From Companilactobacillus jidongensis (GTDB lineage: Bacteria > Bacillota > Bacilli > Lactobacillales > Lactobacillaceae): 64,000 bases of DNA. This document shows, in pieces, positions 46,801 to 54,052 of the stretch (positions are counted from its first letter, which is position 1; each line of letters starts with the position of its first letter). The stretch spans positions 124,001-188,000 of the forward strand of contig NZ_RHOP01000005.1 in NCBI RefSeq assembly GCF_003946575.1, read 5' to 3'. The notes under the pieces were generated by a model. That model worked only from the letters and a program-made list of their open reading frames with translations. It was not told the DNA's origin and did not search any database. Both the position numbers and the translations under genes were made by a program.

Positions 46801-47912
46801 ATCCTGAATTCGTAAAAAATAGAAATGTCAACGATTTTCATCATGCTCAAGATGCATATATTTCAACAATTGTTGGAACCTATCAATTGAAAAAATATCC
46901 ACGTGATAACATGCGACTTGCTTTTGATGCTTATTCTAAGTTCTTCGAAGACTTGAAGAAAGAGGCCAGAAAGAAAGACGGTAAGGTTCCCCTTTATTCA
47001 CGTAATGGATTTATTATTGGTTCAATGTTCAATGGTAAGACTCAAGTTAATAAGCAAAATGGTGAAATTATTTGGGATCAAAAGATCAAAGATAATATCA
47101 GTAAGACATTTAAATTCAAGCAATATAACATTACTAAGCAGACTCATATCTATGATGGTGCTTTGTATAATGCTACGATTCAAGCTCCTGATGACAAAAA
47201 GAAACTTATACCCCTTAAGAAAGGCGTGGACCCTTATATTTATGGTGGATATACTAGTGATAAACCTTCGTACTCTACATTAGTCAACATAGATGACAAG
47301 AAAAAACTAGTTAATATCCCTGTGCGTATTGCTCACGAAATTGACGCTGGTAGGATCAATAAACTCCAGTGGATTTCTGACAATACTAAGCATAAGAAAG
47401 AAATTGAGATTTTGATAAATAAGGTACCTATTGGACAAATTGTTGAGAGCTCTGACAAAGGATTAGTTTCTCTACCATCGGGTACAGAAATGATAAACAA
47501 TAAACAACTAGTCATGTCATATGGTGAATCCGCACTATTATCTCTATTGGAACATTCCACATTGGATAACTACAGATTCATCCTCGGTTGTTATGATGAT
47601 AATTTCATAAAAAATATATATATGAATATATTGTCCAAAATGGAAAATTTCTATCCCGGATATCAAAGTGAATTTAAACGATTTACAGAAAATATTAACG
47701 CTATGGATCAAGTACCTGAAGAAAAACAAGTATCTGTAATAGAGCAAATATTGAATCTGCTTCATGCTAATTCAACTAATGCAAAATTGAAATTTGGTAA
47801 TATAAAGAATCAAGCATTTGGTAGAAAAATGAATGGTTACGAATTTTCAAACTCAGACTTTATATACCAATCACCAACAGGTCTATATGAATCAAAAATT
47901 CACATAGATTAG
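43845..47912 (+). CDS. cas9: CRISPR-associated endonuclease Cas9, type II-A
   Basis: 1355-aa RNA-guided DNA endonuclease. RuvC-I Asp13 (IGLDIGTGSVGW), an arginine-rich bridge helix (about residues 50-72), RuvC-II Glu764 (HIFIEFTRD), HNH with Asp856-His857 (YQVDHILPQS), and RuvC-III His1000/Asp1003 (DFHHAQDAY) are all present, so both strands should be cut. The length fits the long II-A group related to Streptococcus pyogenes Cas9. ATG 43845 has CTAGGAGGGAAC before it. The PAM cannot be read from the sequence. Confidence 0.98.
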   Translation: MNRKTTKFNIGLDIGTGSVGWAVTDNNYNLLHAKKKNLWGVRLFNTAETAAERRSNRSARRRYRRRRNRLNWLDEIFADELFKADPGFLNRMKYTWISKKDKTRTRDEYNLFIDKGFNDKTYFDKYPTIFHLRKHLIEDTQKADIRLVYLVIHNILKYRGNFTYEHQNFDVSKMNKGLENTLLELNQSLDQFGLSLPEGVNFKKISEILLEKNWSPSHKVSDILTLVNPEKDMKQLYKQVFTLLVGNKADLTKLFDIESTDKISISFSSNTIETELSDTQEKLTDEQYSIIELANPIYSTIVLNDILNGETYLSFAQVIKYESHHEDLMQLKTLWRNDEDSAAVKKARIAYDKYLDDGKYNLDDFYKDIKKYLSTKDDTYSQTSLEKIEKRQYLLKQRTSENGVIPFQLNENELLKIIDNQSQYYPFLKENKDKILSLINFRIPYYVGPLQCKDKSDFAWMERKADGPIRPWNFDEKVDREKSSNNFIRRMTATDTYLIGEPVVPKYSLIYQKYEVLSELNNVRIKSTGEESDNGERLSVEVKQRIYNELFKKHTTVSTKRLKDWLIKESYYSAPEVHGLSDKTKFLSSLSSYRKLVPIFGSDFVDDNKNLKHLEEVIEWQTVFEDRQILKLKLKNSGLYTDEQINKLASIRYQGWGRFSNKLLTQLFIETKIGNEHQPSEHSIIDLMWQTKSNFMEIIRDDKYNFEEQIKHNNVGDADNKKPLDLVNELPGSPALKRGIWQAIVIVQELSKFMKHAPEHIFIEFTRDDKDSTITNSRYKQLEKKYKELADITRNLASELKNALYPTDDLKNLMKDKKNALSNERLMLYFSQMGKSLYSNAEIDINRLFTTDYQVDHILPQSYIKDDSLENKALVKANENQRKLDDLLLPNDVIVNNTNRWQYLKEAGLMGPKKFANLTRTQVTERQQEGFINRQLVQTSQMVKNVANILDSIYPDTQIIETRAGLGMGFRDAFSHLNKETYHYEHPEFVKNRNVNDFHHAQDAYISTIVGTYQLKKYPRDNMRLAFDAYSKFFEDLKKEARKKDGKVPLYSRNGFIIGSMFNGKTQVNKQNGEIIWDQKIKDNISKTFKFKQYNITKQTHIYDGALYNATIQAPDDKKKLIPLKKGVDPYIYGGYTSDKPSYSTLVNIDDKKKLVNIPVRIAHEIDAGRINKLQWISDNTKHKKEIEILINKVPIGQIVESSDKGLVSLPSGTEMINNKQLVMSYGESALLSLLEHSTLDNYRFILGCYDDNFIKNIYMNILSKMENFYPGYQSEFKRFTENINAMDQVPEEKQVSVIEQILNLLHANSTNAKLKFGNIKNQAFGRKMNGYEFSNSDFIYQSPTGLYESKIHID

Positions 47913-47924
47913 CCAAAAAAGGGC

Positions 47925-48017
47925 AAAAAAAATAGCCCCCACGCGGGAGCAGTCAATTAAGACTATTTAACATAAATGTTGATTTTAACTTAGTACGCCA
48001 TTTCATGTAGTTTGAAC
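47925..48017 (-). ncRNA. tracrRNA, antisense between cas9 and cas1
   Basis: About 93 nt, transcribed opposite to the cas genes. The 5' part (48017-47981) is an anti-repeat: its complement matches the CRISPR repeat, including 18 contiguous bases broken only by one mismatch (ACATGAAATGgCGTAC). The lower stem pairs GUUUUA of the repeat with UAAAAU, leaving a bulge. Downstream follow hairpins AACAU/AUGUU, AGUC/GACU and a terminator hairpin GCUCCC-GCGU-GGGGGC with a run of U. This is the expected Cas9 scaffold. The transcript start is inferred from the promoter. Confidence 0.92.
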
Positions 48018-48023
48018 AAGTTC

Positions 48024-48052
48024 ATTATAAGTTATCCCTATAAAAATATCAA
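48024..48052 (-). promoter_or_regulatory. tracrRNA promoter
   Basis: On the minus strand TTGATA (48052-48047) and TATAAT (48029-48024) are separated by exactly 17 bp, predicting a start near 48017, the first base of the anti-repeat. It lies next to the cas1 ribosome binding site on the other strand. Confidence 0.85.
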
Positions 48053-48069
48053 TATAAAGGAGAATAATT

Positions 48070-48948
48070 ATGGGATGGGAAACGGTATATGTAACTTCTA
48101 AGTGCAAATTGTCTTACAAATCTAATCATCTGCTAGTACAGAAAACAACTGAAATCACAGAGATTCCTTTTCATCAGATCAGTTGTATCTTGGTCGCAAC
48201 AACACAAGTGGTAATAACTGGTTACTTAATATCTAAGTTAACTGAAGCGGATATTAAAATTATCTTCTGTGACAACGATCATAATCCATGCTCTGAACTT
48301 AACGGTTATTATTCAAATAACAATCGAAATCAAAATATTGATAAGCAATTTTCTTGGCCAATACCGAAAAAAGAACTTCTTTGGACCAATATTGTTACCA
48401 ATAAAATTGAAAATCAAATTGCTGTTATGAAACAACAAAAACTGGATACAACTGAAGTGATCGATGAATTCAATAATATGAAAGATAATGACCGAACTAA
48501 TCGTGAAGCAATTATTGCCATGAAGTACTTTCCTGCCCTCTTCGGAAGTAACTTCTCACGTGGTGATCCTGAGGATGATATCAATAAGATGCTCAATTAT
48601 GGTTACACAATATTATTATCGACTGTCAACCAGGAAATTATCGCACAAGGTTATCTGACCCAACTTGGAATACATCACCACAGTAATCAAAACGACTTCA
48701 ATCTTTCTAGCGACTTGATGGAACCGTTCAGACAATTTGTCGATCAAATCGTCATTGAGCACAATGATGATACCTTTGACGAAGGTACAAAGCTAGATAT
48801 ACTCGCCGTTTTGGAAAAAGAAATAACTTATAATGATAAGAATTACATTCTCAAAAATGCTATTAACCAACACGTTCAAAACTGCTTCAAGTTTTTAGAT
48901 GCTAAAAAACAATCTATAGCTAAGGTGGAACTTAAGGATGAGGTGTAG
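48070..48948 (+). CDS. cas1: CRISPR integrase Cas1, type II
   Basis: 292-aa metal-dependent integrase subunit that inserts new spacers with Cas2. The N-terminal beta domain (GWETVYVTSKCKLSYKSNHLLV) and the alpha-domain residues (Glu in TNREAIIAMKYF, His/Asp in GIHHHSNQNDFNLSSDLMEPFR) are present. AAGGAG precedes the ATG. The cas1-cas2-csn2 genes overlap or abut and are presumably transcribed from the cas9 side. Confidence 0.97.
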   Translation: MGWETVYVTSKCKLSYKSNHLLVQKTTEITEIPFHQISCILVATTQVVITGYLISKLTEADIKIIFCDNDHNPCSELNGYYSNNNRNQNIDKQFSWPIPKKELLWTNIVTNKIENQIAVMKQQKLDTTEVIDEFNNMKDNDRTNREAIIAMKYFPALFGSNFSRGDPEDDINKMLNYGYTILLSTVNQEIIAQGYLTQLGIHHHSNQNDFNLSSDLMEPFRQFVDQIVIEHNDDTFDEGTKLDILAVLEKEITYNDKNYILKNAINQHVQNCFKFLDAKKQSIAKVELKDEV

Positions 48949-48952
48949 GGTT

Positions 48953-49258
48953 ATGAGACTAATGATCATGTTTGACTTACCAACATTGACTTCACAGGAT
49001 AGAAGAAACTATCGGCAATTCATGAAAAAATTACGCTTGGATGGATTCACAAAGATGCAAGAATCAATCTATACATGTGTCTTGATTGATGCTACATCAG
49101 CCAAGTTTTTAACTAACAAAGTAGAACTTTATGCTCCCAGTAAAGGATTGATTCAAGCACTACCTATTACTGAGAAGCAATATGAAGCGATGAGATATCT
49201 TACCGGAAAAAAGAAAGATACTCCTGATAGAAGATTTGAAAGGTTGGTAGTGATATGA
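48953..49258 (+). CDS. cas2: CRISPR adaptation protein Cas2
   Basis: 101-aa ferredoxin-fold dimer that bridges Cas1 dimers during spacer integration. MRLMIMFDLPTLTSQDRRNYRQF carries the conserved Asp after the first strand. I start it at ATG 48953, 4 bp after the cas1 stop and 9 bases from GAGGTG; the in-frame ATG at 48938 lies inside cas1. Confidence 0.95.
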   Translation: MRLMIMFDLPTLTSQDRRNYRQFMKKLRLDGFTKMQESIYTCVLIDATSAKFLTNKVELYAPSKGLIQALPITEKQYEAMRYLTGKKKDTPDRRFERLVVI

Positions 49259-49965
49259 GTCCAGAATCCATTACTATATACCCTTATGATCCATTCGATA
49301 TTGACTATGGAATTACTTTTTTAAATGTTCAATGCAAAGAAGAATATACATCCTTTCTATTTGTATTGAATCAATTAAAAAAACACGAAACTTTTGTAGA
49401 TGATATCGATCAATACATTCACTTTTATGTAGATGAAAAAGACAATTTAAAAACATCCCTAAAACAGGTCGCAATGATTGGCGATTTGACCAGTTTTGAA
49501 CTCAACTCAACTGGAAATTTAAAATTGGTTCTTCAAAAAATCGTCTTTGATAACCAAATTATCAATCAAGACCGGATTGAAAAATTGAATCATGAAATTA
49601 ATGAACTCATATTTGACTCAACAAGTAGTTATGATGAAACTTTTGAATATGATCTATTACCTGAATTAATAAAATTATTAAAATCCAAAGATTTTAAGAT
49701 AGATAGTAGTAACTGGCAGAATTATTATGATAAACTTCAATCAGTAGTTAGATTTTATGTAGAATTTAGTGATAAGAGATTATTACTATTTCATGGGTTA
49801 GAACGCCTATGTAGTTTAGAACAACTTAATGAATTGAATGATTACCTGAAATCCATCAAGTTAGCTGTAGTGAGTCTCGAATCGTATCCAATGACGTTGA
49901 AGAAGTCCGGCCTGAACACCCGAATTTATTCGATTGATGAGGATCACGTTCGATTTGACTATTAA
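49255..49965 (+). CDS. csn2: Csn2, type II-A adaptation protein
   Basis: 236-aa protein of the short Csn2 group. The family forms tetrameric rings on DNA ends and is needed for acquisition. MSPESITIYPYDPFDIDYGITFLNVQ and the C-terminal HGLERLCSLEQLNELNDYLKSIKLAVVSLE and RIYSIDEDHVRFDY are typical. It overlaps the cas2 stop (ATGA). The first CRISPR repeat begins only 26 bp after its stop. Confidence 0.93.
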   Translation: MSPESITIYPYDPFDIDYGITFLNVQCKEEYTSFLFVLNQLKKHETFVDDIDQYIHFYVDEKDNLKTSLKQVAMIGDLTSFELNSTGNLKLVLQKIVFDNQIINQDRIEKLNHEINELIFDSTSSYDETFEYDLLPELIKLLKSKDFKIDSSNWQNYYDKLQSVVRFYVEFSDKRLLLFHGLERLCSLEQLNELNDYLKSIKLAVVSLESYPMTLKKSGLNTRIYSIDEDHVRFDY

Positions 49966-49991
49966 CACTTAAAGTTAACGTTAAGTAGGTG
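49966..49991 (+). promoter_or_regulatory. CRISPR leader (short)
   Basis: Only 26 bp separate csn2 from the first repeat. It holds TTAACGTTAA, a perfect palindrome, and the leader-repeat junction GTAGGTG|GTTTTA. No convincing promoter fits in it, so the array promoter must lie inside csn2 or the array is read from upstream. Confidence 0.55.
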
Positions 49992-50621
49992 GTTTTAGAA
50001 GTACGTCATTTCATGTAGTTAAGAACCCCCACACTATGCGCAAAACTGGGGCTTATCGTTTTAGAAGTACGTCATTTCATGTAGTTAAGAACCCACGGAA
50101 TCAGACATACAGCATGTTCCCTCGTTTTAGAAGTACGTCATTTCATGTAGTTAAGAACCAATTGCTATTTTCAATGAAGTCATCAAATTGTTTTAGAAGT
50201 ACGTCATTTCATGTAGTTAAGAACCTTTTAAGCACCACATCTTGCCTTCACTAGGGTTTTAGAAGTACGTCATTTCATGTAGTTAAGAACCCCACCATTG
50301 CATTAATCCGATGTGTGGTGCGTTTTAGAAGTACGTCATTTCATGTAGTTAAGAACCCTGCCTTCTGTTAAAAAGAAGTGAACATAGGTTTTAGAAGTAC
50401 GTCATTTCATGTAGTTAAGAACCACGTTTTTAGCTTTACAAGCGGGATTTAAAGTTTTAGAAGTACGTCATTTCATGTAGTTAAGAACCTTGTGTAGCTG
50501 TAGTAACAAGAGCTAAGTCCTTTTAGAAGTACGTCATTTCATGTAGTTAAGAACCAAATTCCTTGTTTTCACCTACTGGTAATTCGTTTTAGAAGTACGT
50601 CATTTCATGTAGTTAAGAACC
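49992..50621 (+). CRISPR. Type II-A CRISPR array: 10 repeats, 9 spacers
   Basis: 36-bp repeats starting GTTTTAGAAGTACG and ending AGTTAAGAACC begin at 49992, 50058, 50124, 50190, 50256, 50322, 50388, 50454, 50520 and 50586. All nine spacers are exactly 30 bp, giving a fixed 66-bp period. All repeats are identical except the ninth, whose first base is C instead of G. Orientation (GTTTTA at the 5' end, cas genes upstream, terminator downstream) indicates plus-strand transcription with the newest spacer at 50028-50057. I could not match any spacer to sequence in this window. Confidence 0.99.
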
Positions 50622-50653
50622 AGCACCTGGCCACAAAAACCAGGTGCTTTTTT
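50622..50653 (+). terminator. Terminator abutting the last CRISPR repeat
   Basis: AGCACCTGG / CCAGGTGCT, a perfect 9-bp stem with a 9-base loop and T run, begins on the first base after repeat 10. Confidence 0.88.
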
Positions 50654-50710
50654 CATCCCCAAACAAAAAAACACCCAACCAAAAATCAGTCAGGCATCCC
50701 AATCAAAAAT

Positions 50711-51559
50711 TTACATATCAACCTTAAGAACATCTTCAACGTTCTCATCAAAATCAATAATCATATCAGCAACTTCTTCAGGTTTTTCGATCATACCAAC
50801 ATGACCAGCACCTTTCAAATCTTTCATTGTAAGATGTGGCACACGTCCTATTGTTGCCTTAGCGTCTTTAATTCCGGCTTCAGTCAAGATTTGATCGTCA
50901 TCAGAGAAAATAGCCAATGTAGCAAGATCTGTAGCCCGAAGGCGTTTGTTCATTGCTTTATCTTCCAAATAATTATTGGCCATGTTACTTAATTTTTTAG
51001 CAATCTTACGATCAACAGCATTGGCAGCATCATTGATCACGTTAGGATTCTTCAACTTAGAGGTGTCAAAATCCTTCGCAAAGTACAAACCAGCTTTCAC
51101 TGGTGACTTGGCCATTTTACCTAATAATGGAATAGCTGCAAATGACGAATTAGCGTCCATCTCAGCGTATTTTTCATTAGCCGGTGTATTGAGCAGAACT
51201 AACTTAGAAACGCTAAAATCACGTACTTCTGCGACTCTATTGGCAATTAAGCCACCGATGCCATAGCCAAATAGGATCATGTTCTCAGTTATACGAAGTC
51301 TGGCGATTCCTTCCAGAATTGCCCAGGCTTGCACGTCCATATCATATTCGTCGTCCTTAGATTTACTAGACTTGCCTTGTCCTAACAGATCAATAGACAC
51401 AACGGTGTAATTTTTTTGCAAATAAGGTGTTATCTCATCATAATAATCAACTGATCCGTTAATTCCAGGGATCAATACGATAACTTTTTTATCACTTTCG
51501 AGGTCACCGGTAACTTTGATATTTACCTTACCTCTGGTTACTTCATATATTTTTTCCAA
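50711..51559 (-). CDS. Alpha/beta hydrolase-fold protein lacking the nucleophile serine
   Basis: 282-aa protein with the fold's landmarks: oxyanion strand VIVLIPGINGSVDYYDE, DLLGQGKSS, an acidic FSDDDQIL and the histidine GAGHVGMIEKP. The nucleophile elbow, normally G-x-S-x-G, reads GYGIG (residues 98-102), so the serine is Gly100. It may be a pseudo-enzyme or a mutated gene. The start is a TTG with AGAGG at 8 bases; no in-frame ATG is available. Confidence 0.85.
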   Translation of the reverse strand: MEKIYEVTRGKVNIKVTGDLESDKKVIVLIPGINGSVDYYDEITPYLQKNYTVVSIDLLGQGKSSKSKDDEYDMDVQAWAILEGIARLRITENMILFGYGIGGLIANRVAEVRDFSVSKLVLLNTPANEKYAEMDANSSFAAIPLLGKMAKSPVKAGLYFAKDFDTSKLKNPNVINDAANAVDRKIAKKLSNMANNYLEDKAMNKRLRATDLATLAIFSDDDQILTEAGIKDAKATIGRVPHLTMKDLKGAGHVGMIEKPEEVADMIIDFDENVEDVLKVDM

Positions 51560-51669
51560 ATTTTAAGCCTCTTTACTTTTTCTCACTCTCAAAATATACC
51601 GAAGTTCCAACAATTTTGCATTGTTTATGCTAAAATTTTTGTTTTTTTTCATAATCTGGTCTTTTTTAA

Positions 51670-51709
51670 TTGACTTTCACCTTAAAAAACGTTAAATTGG
51701 ACTAGACCA
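51670..51709 (+). promoter_or_regulatory. nagB promoter with NagR/YvoA-type operator
   Basis: TTGACT (51670-51675) and TAAATT (51693-51698) are 17 bp apart. Directly downstream TGGACTAGACCA (51698-51709) is a near-palindrome differing by one base from the TGGTCTAGACCA sites bound by GntR-family amino-sugar repressors. A regulator gene is not in the window. Confidence 0.65.
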
Positions 51710-51735
51710 GACAAAGAGATGGGAGATTATAAATT

Positions 51736-52437
51736 ATGAATATTATTAAAGTTAAAGATCAAGATTTAGGCGGTAAAGAAGCCTTCAATATTATCGCTAC
51801 TGCAATCAACAATGGTGCCAAGGTTTTGGGCTTGGCAACTGGTAGCAGCCCTATCACTATGTACAACGAAATGACAAACAGCAACATTGATTTTTCAAAC
51901 ATGACATCTGTTAACTTGGACGAATATGTCGGTCTAAAGGCTGACAATGACCAAAGTTATCACTACTTCATGAATGAGCATCTATTCAGCAAGAAACCAT
52001 TCAAGAATTCATACGTTCCTGATGGTTCAAATCCTGACGCTGAAGCCGCAACATCACAATATGACAAGATCATTGCTGATAATCCTATCGACGTTCAAGT
52101 ATTAGGTATCGGTAGAAACGGTCACATTGGTTTCAACGAACCAGGTTCACCACTTGATGGTAAGACAAGTAAAGTTGCTCTTACAGAATCAACTATTGAA
52201 GCTAACAAGCGTTTCTTCGATGATGAAAAAGACGTTCCTCGTTTTGCATATTCAATGGGTATTGGTTCAATCATGAAAGCAAAGAAGATCATCTTAATTG
52301 CTTACGGTGAGAACAAAGCTGACGCTATTGCTAAAACAGTCAACGGACCTGTTACAGAAGATGTTCCTGCAAGTGCATTGCAAAACCACCCTGACGTAAC
52401 TTTGATTCTTGACGATGCTGCTGCATCAAAACTTTAA
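51736..52437 (+). CDS. nagB: Glucosamine-6-phosphate deaminase
   Basis: 233-aa enzyme that converts glucosamine-6-P to fructose-6-P and ammonia. [16 protein letters not shown] binds phosphate; [10 protein letters not shown], the catalytic [15 protein letters not shown], and [30 protein letters not shown] are diagnostic. This is the shorter Gram-positive form without the C-terminal allosteric tail. GGGAGA precedes the ATG. Confidence 0.97.
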   Translation: MNIIKVKDQDLGGKEAFNIIATAINNGAKVLGLATGSSPITMYNEMTNSNIDFSNMTSVNLDEYVGLKADNDQSYHYFMNEHLFSKKPFKNSYVPDGSNPDAEAATSQYDKIIADNPIDVQVLGIGRNGHIGFNEPGSPLDGKTSKVALTESTIEANKRFFDDEKDVPRFAYSMGIGSIMKAKKIILIAYGENKADAIAKTVNGPVTEDVPASALQNHPDVTLILDDAAASKL

Positions 52438-52458
52438 AAATTAAATTTTAAACTATTA

Positions 52459-52508
52459 TAAATAGCTTTTTGAAATAATTATTTTTTATTTCGAAGGGCT
52501 ATTTTTTA
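52459..52508 (+). terminator. nagB terminator
   Basis: AAATAGCTTTTTGAAATAA pairs imperfectly with TTATTTCGAAGGGCTATTT, then T run. Confidence 0.7.
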
Positions 52509-52561
52509 TTGACATCAATCCTGATCAGCCCGTAATCTGTATAAGTCACAGAGGAGACATT

Positions 52562-53935
52562 ATGCTAAAAAAACTATTTAAAAAGGCAGATTATAAGCGT
52601 TATATCGCCGATGATTCGCACTTTTCAAAAACTCTAACTAAGAACAATTTGATTTCTATGGGTATTGGTTCCATTATCGGAACTGGAATTTTCATCCTAC
52701 CTGGTATTGTTGCTTATTCCACTTCTGGTCCGGCGATTACAATTTCCTTTATTCTGGCAGCCATTGTCTGTGTCTTAGCTGCAATGTGTTTTGCGGAATT
52801 AGCATCTACTTTTCCGGTTGCCGGCAGTACTTATTCATATGGAAGTATTATCTTTGGGCAATTTCCTGGTTGGATCGTCGGTTGGGCTCTTTGCTTGGAA
52901 TATATTCTAGGAGTTGCGGCGGTTTCTTCAGGATTCTCCGCTTATTTTGTCAGCATGTTCAATAACTTTGGCATTCATTTACCGCATGCATTGATCGGCC
53001 CATTTATCCCATCTGAGGGAACTTATATCAACCTACCATCAGTCATCATTTTGATATTGATCTACTTCCTATTAAAACGTGGTGTCCAATCGTCGGCACA
53101 AATGAATACAGTCGTCGTGTTCATTAAGCTTGCGGTCATCATTGCTTTTATTATTATTGGATTATTCTACATTAAGCCAAATAATTACCATCCCTATTTC
53201 CCAATGGGTGGTATGGGTGTAGTCAAAGGAGCAGCGTTAGTTTTCTTTGCTTACTTAGGTTTCGATGTCATTCCTTCATCAGCTCCTGAAGTCAAAGATC
53301 CACAAAAAAACATACCTGCGGGAATAATGATTTCATTAGCCATCTGTACCGCTCTATATTTGATTATGGCCGCAGTCCTAACTGGAATGGTCAATTATAC
53401 TAAATTAAATGTTGCTGACCCTGTAGTTTTTGCACTCAAAGAGGTCGGCCTCAGCAAGATAACCTTTTTGATAAGTATTGGCGCACTTGCCGGCATGTTT
53501 ACCATGATGCTCAATACTATCTATGGTGGATCTCGCCTGGTCTACGCATTAGGTCGTGACAAACTAATTCCTGAAGCCTTCGGAAAGATAGACGAAAAAT
53601 CAAAAATGCCTATGACATCACTCAATGCAATCACTATTTTAGCAGTAATATTAGGCGGTTTTGTTTCGATGAAAGAGTTGACCAGTCTAGTAAATATTGG
53701 CACACTTTTATCTTTTGTTTTCGTATCGATTGGCGTTATAAGATTACGACGCCGAACCGATGTCCCAGAGAGTGGTTTCAAGGTACCCTTTTATCCGTGG
53801 TTCCCTGCTCTGTCTGCTGGTCTTTGTATTTTATTAATGACACAAGTCAGCATCAATTCCTGGATTGCATCATTTGGTTGGTTTGCCATCGGTATCGTGA
53901 TCTACTTTATTTATGGTTATCGAAAAGCTGAATGA
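52562..53935 (+). CDS. APC-family amino acid permease
   Basis: 457-aa, 12-span transporter of the cationic-amino-acid/YfnA-like group. The signature MGIGSIIGTGIFILPGIVAYSTSGPAI is in helix 1, GSTYSYGSIIFGQFPGWIVGWALCLEY in helices 3-4 and FFAYLGFDVIPSSAPEVKDPQKNIP between helices 6 and 7. Substrate cannot be fixed. AGAGGAGACATT precedes the ATG and a terminator follows. Confidence 0.9.
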   Translation: MLKKLFKKADYKRYIADDSHFSKTLTKNNLISMGIGSIIGTGIFILPGIVAYSTSGPAITISFILAAIVCVLAAMCFAELASTFPVAGSTYSYGSIIFGQFPGWIVGWALCLEYILGVAAVSSGFSAYFVSMFNNFGIHLPHALIGPFIPSEGTYINLPSVIILILIYFLLKRGVQSSAQMNTVVVFIKLAVIIAFIIIGLFYIKPNNYHPYFPMGGMGVVKGAALVFFAYLGFDVIPSSAPEVKDPQKNIPAGIMISLAICTALYLIMAAVLTGMVNYTKLNVADPVVFALKEVGLSKITFLISIGALAGMFTMMLNTIYGGSRLVYALGRDKLIPEAFGKIDEKSKMPMTSLNAITILAVILGGFVSMKELTSLVNIGTLLSFVFVSIGVIRLRRRTDVPESGFKVPFYPWFPALSAGLCILLMTQVSINSWIASFGWFAIGIVIYFIYGYRKAE

Positions 53936-53942
53936 CAGCATT

Positions 53943-53980
53943 AATCCCAAATCGAAAAATCGATTTGGGATTTTTATTTT
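53943..53980 (+). terminator. Terminator after the APC permease
   Basis: AATCCCAAATCG / CGATTTGGGATT perfect 12-bp stem, 6-base loop, T-rich tail. Confidence 0.9.
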
Positions 53981-53989
53981 CATCCAAAT

Positions 53990-54005
53990 TGTTTCATGTG
54001 GAACA
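53990..54005. promoter_or_regulatory. parS-like site, copy 1
   Basis: TGTTTCATGTGGAACA; on the other strand it reads TGTTCCACATGAAACA, one mismatch from the Bacillus-type parS TGTTCCACGTGAAACA. It is part of a 30-bp sequence repeated identically at 55040-55069. Its position about 8.8 kb from dnaA agrees with origin-proximal parS sites. Confidence 0.75.
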
Positions 54006-54052
54006 TATGGTATAAAAAACACTTGTTCTCACTAGATATTGTATTAATATTT

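Noticed and set aside
50036-50254. 72-codon frame of repeating RFRSTSFHVVKN units
   Set aside because: It is simply the CRISPR repeats read as protein; the period is the 66-bp repeat-spacer unit.
49992-50621. Self-targeting spacers
   Set aside because: By eye none of the nine spacers matches other sequence in this window; a genome-wide search is still needed.
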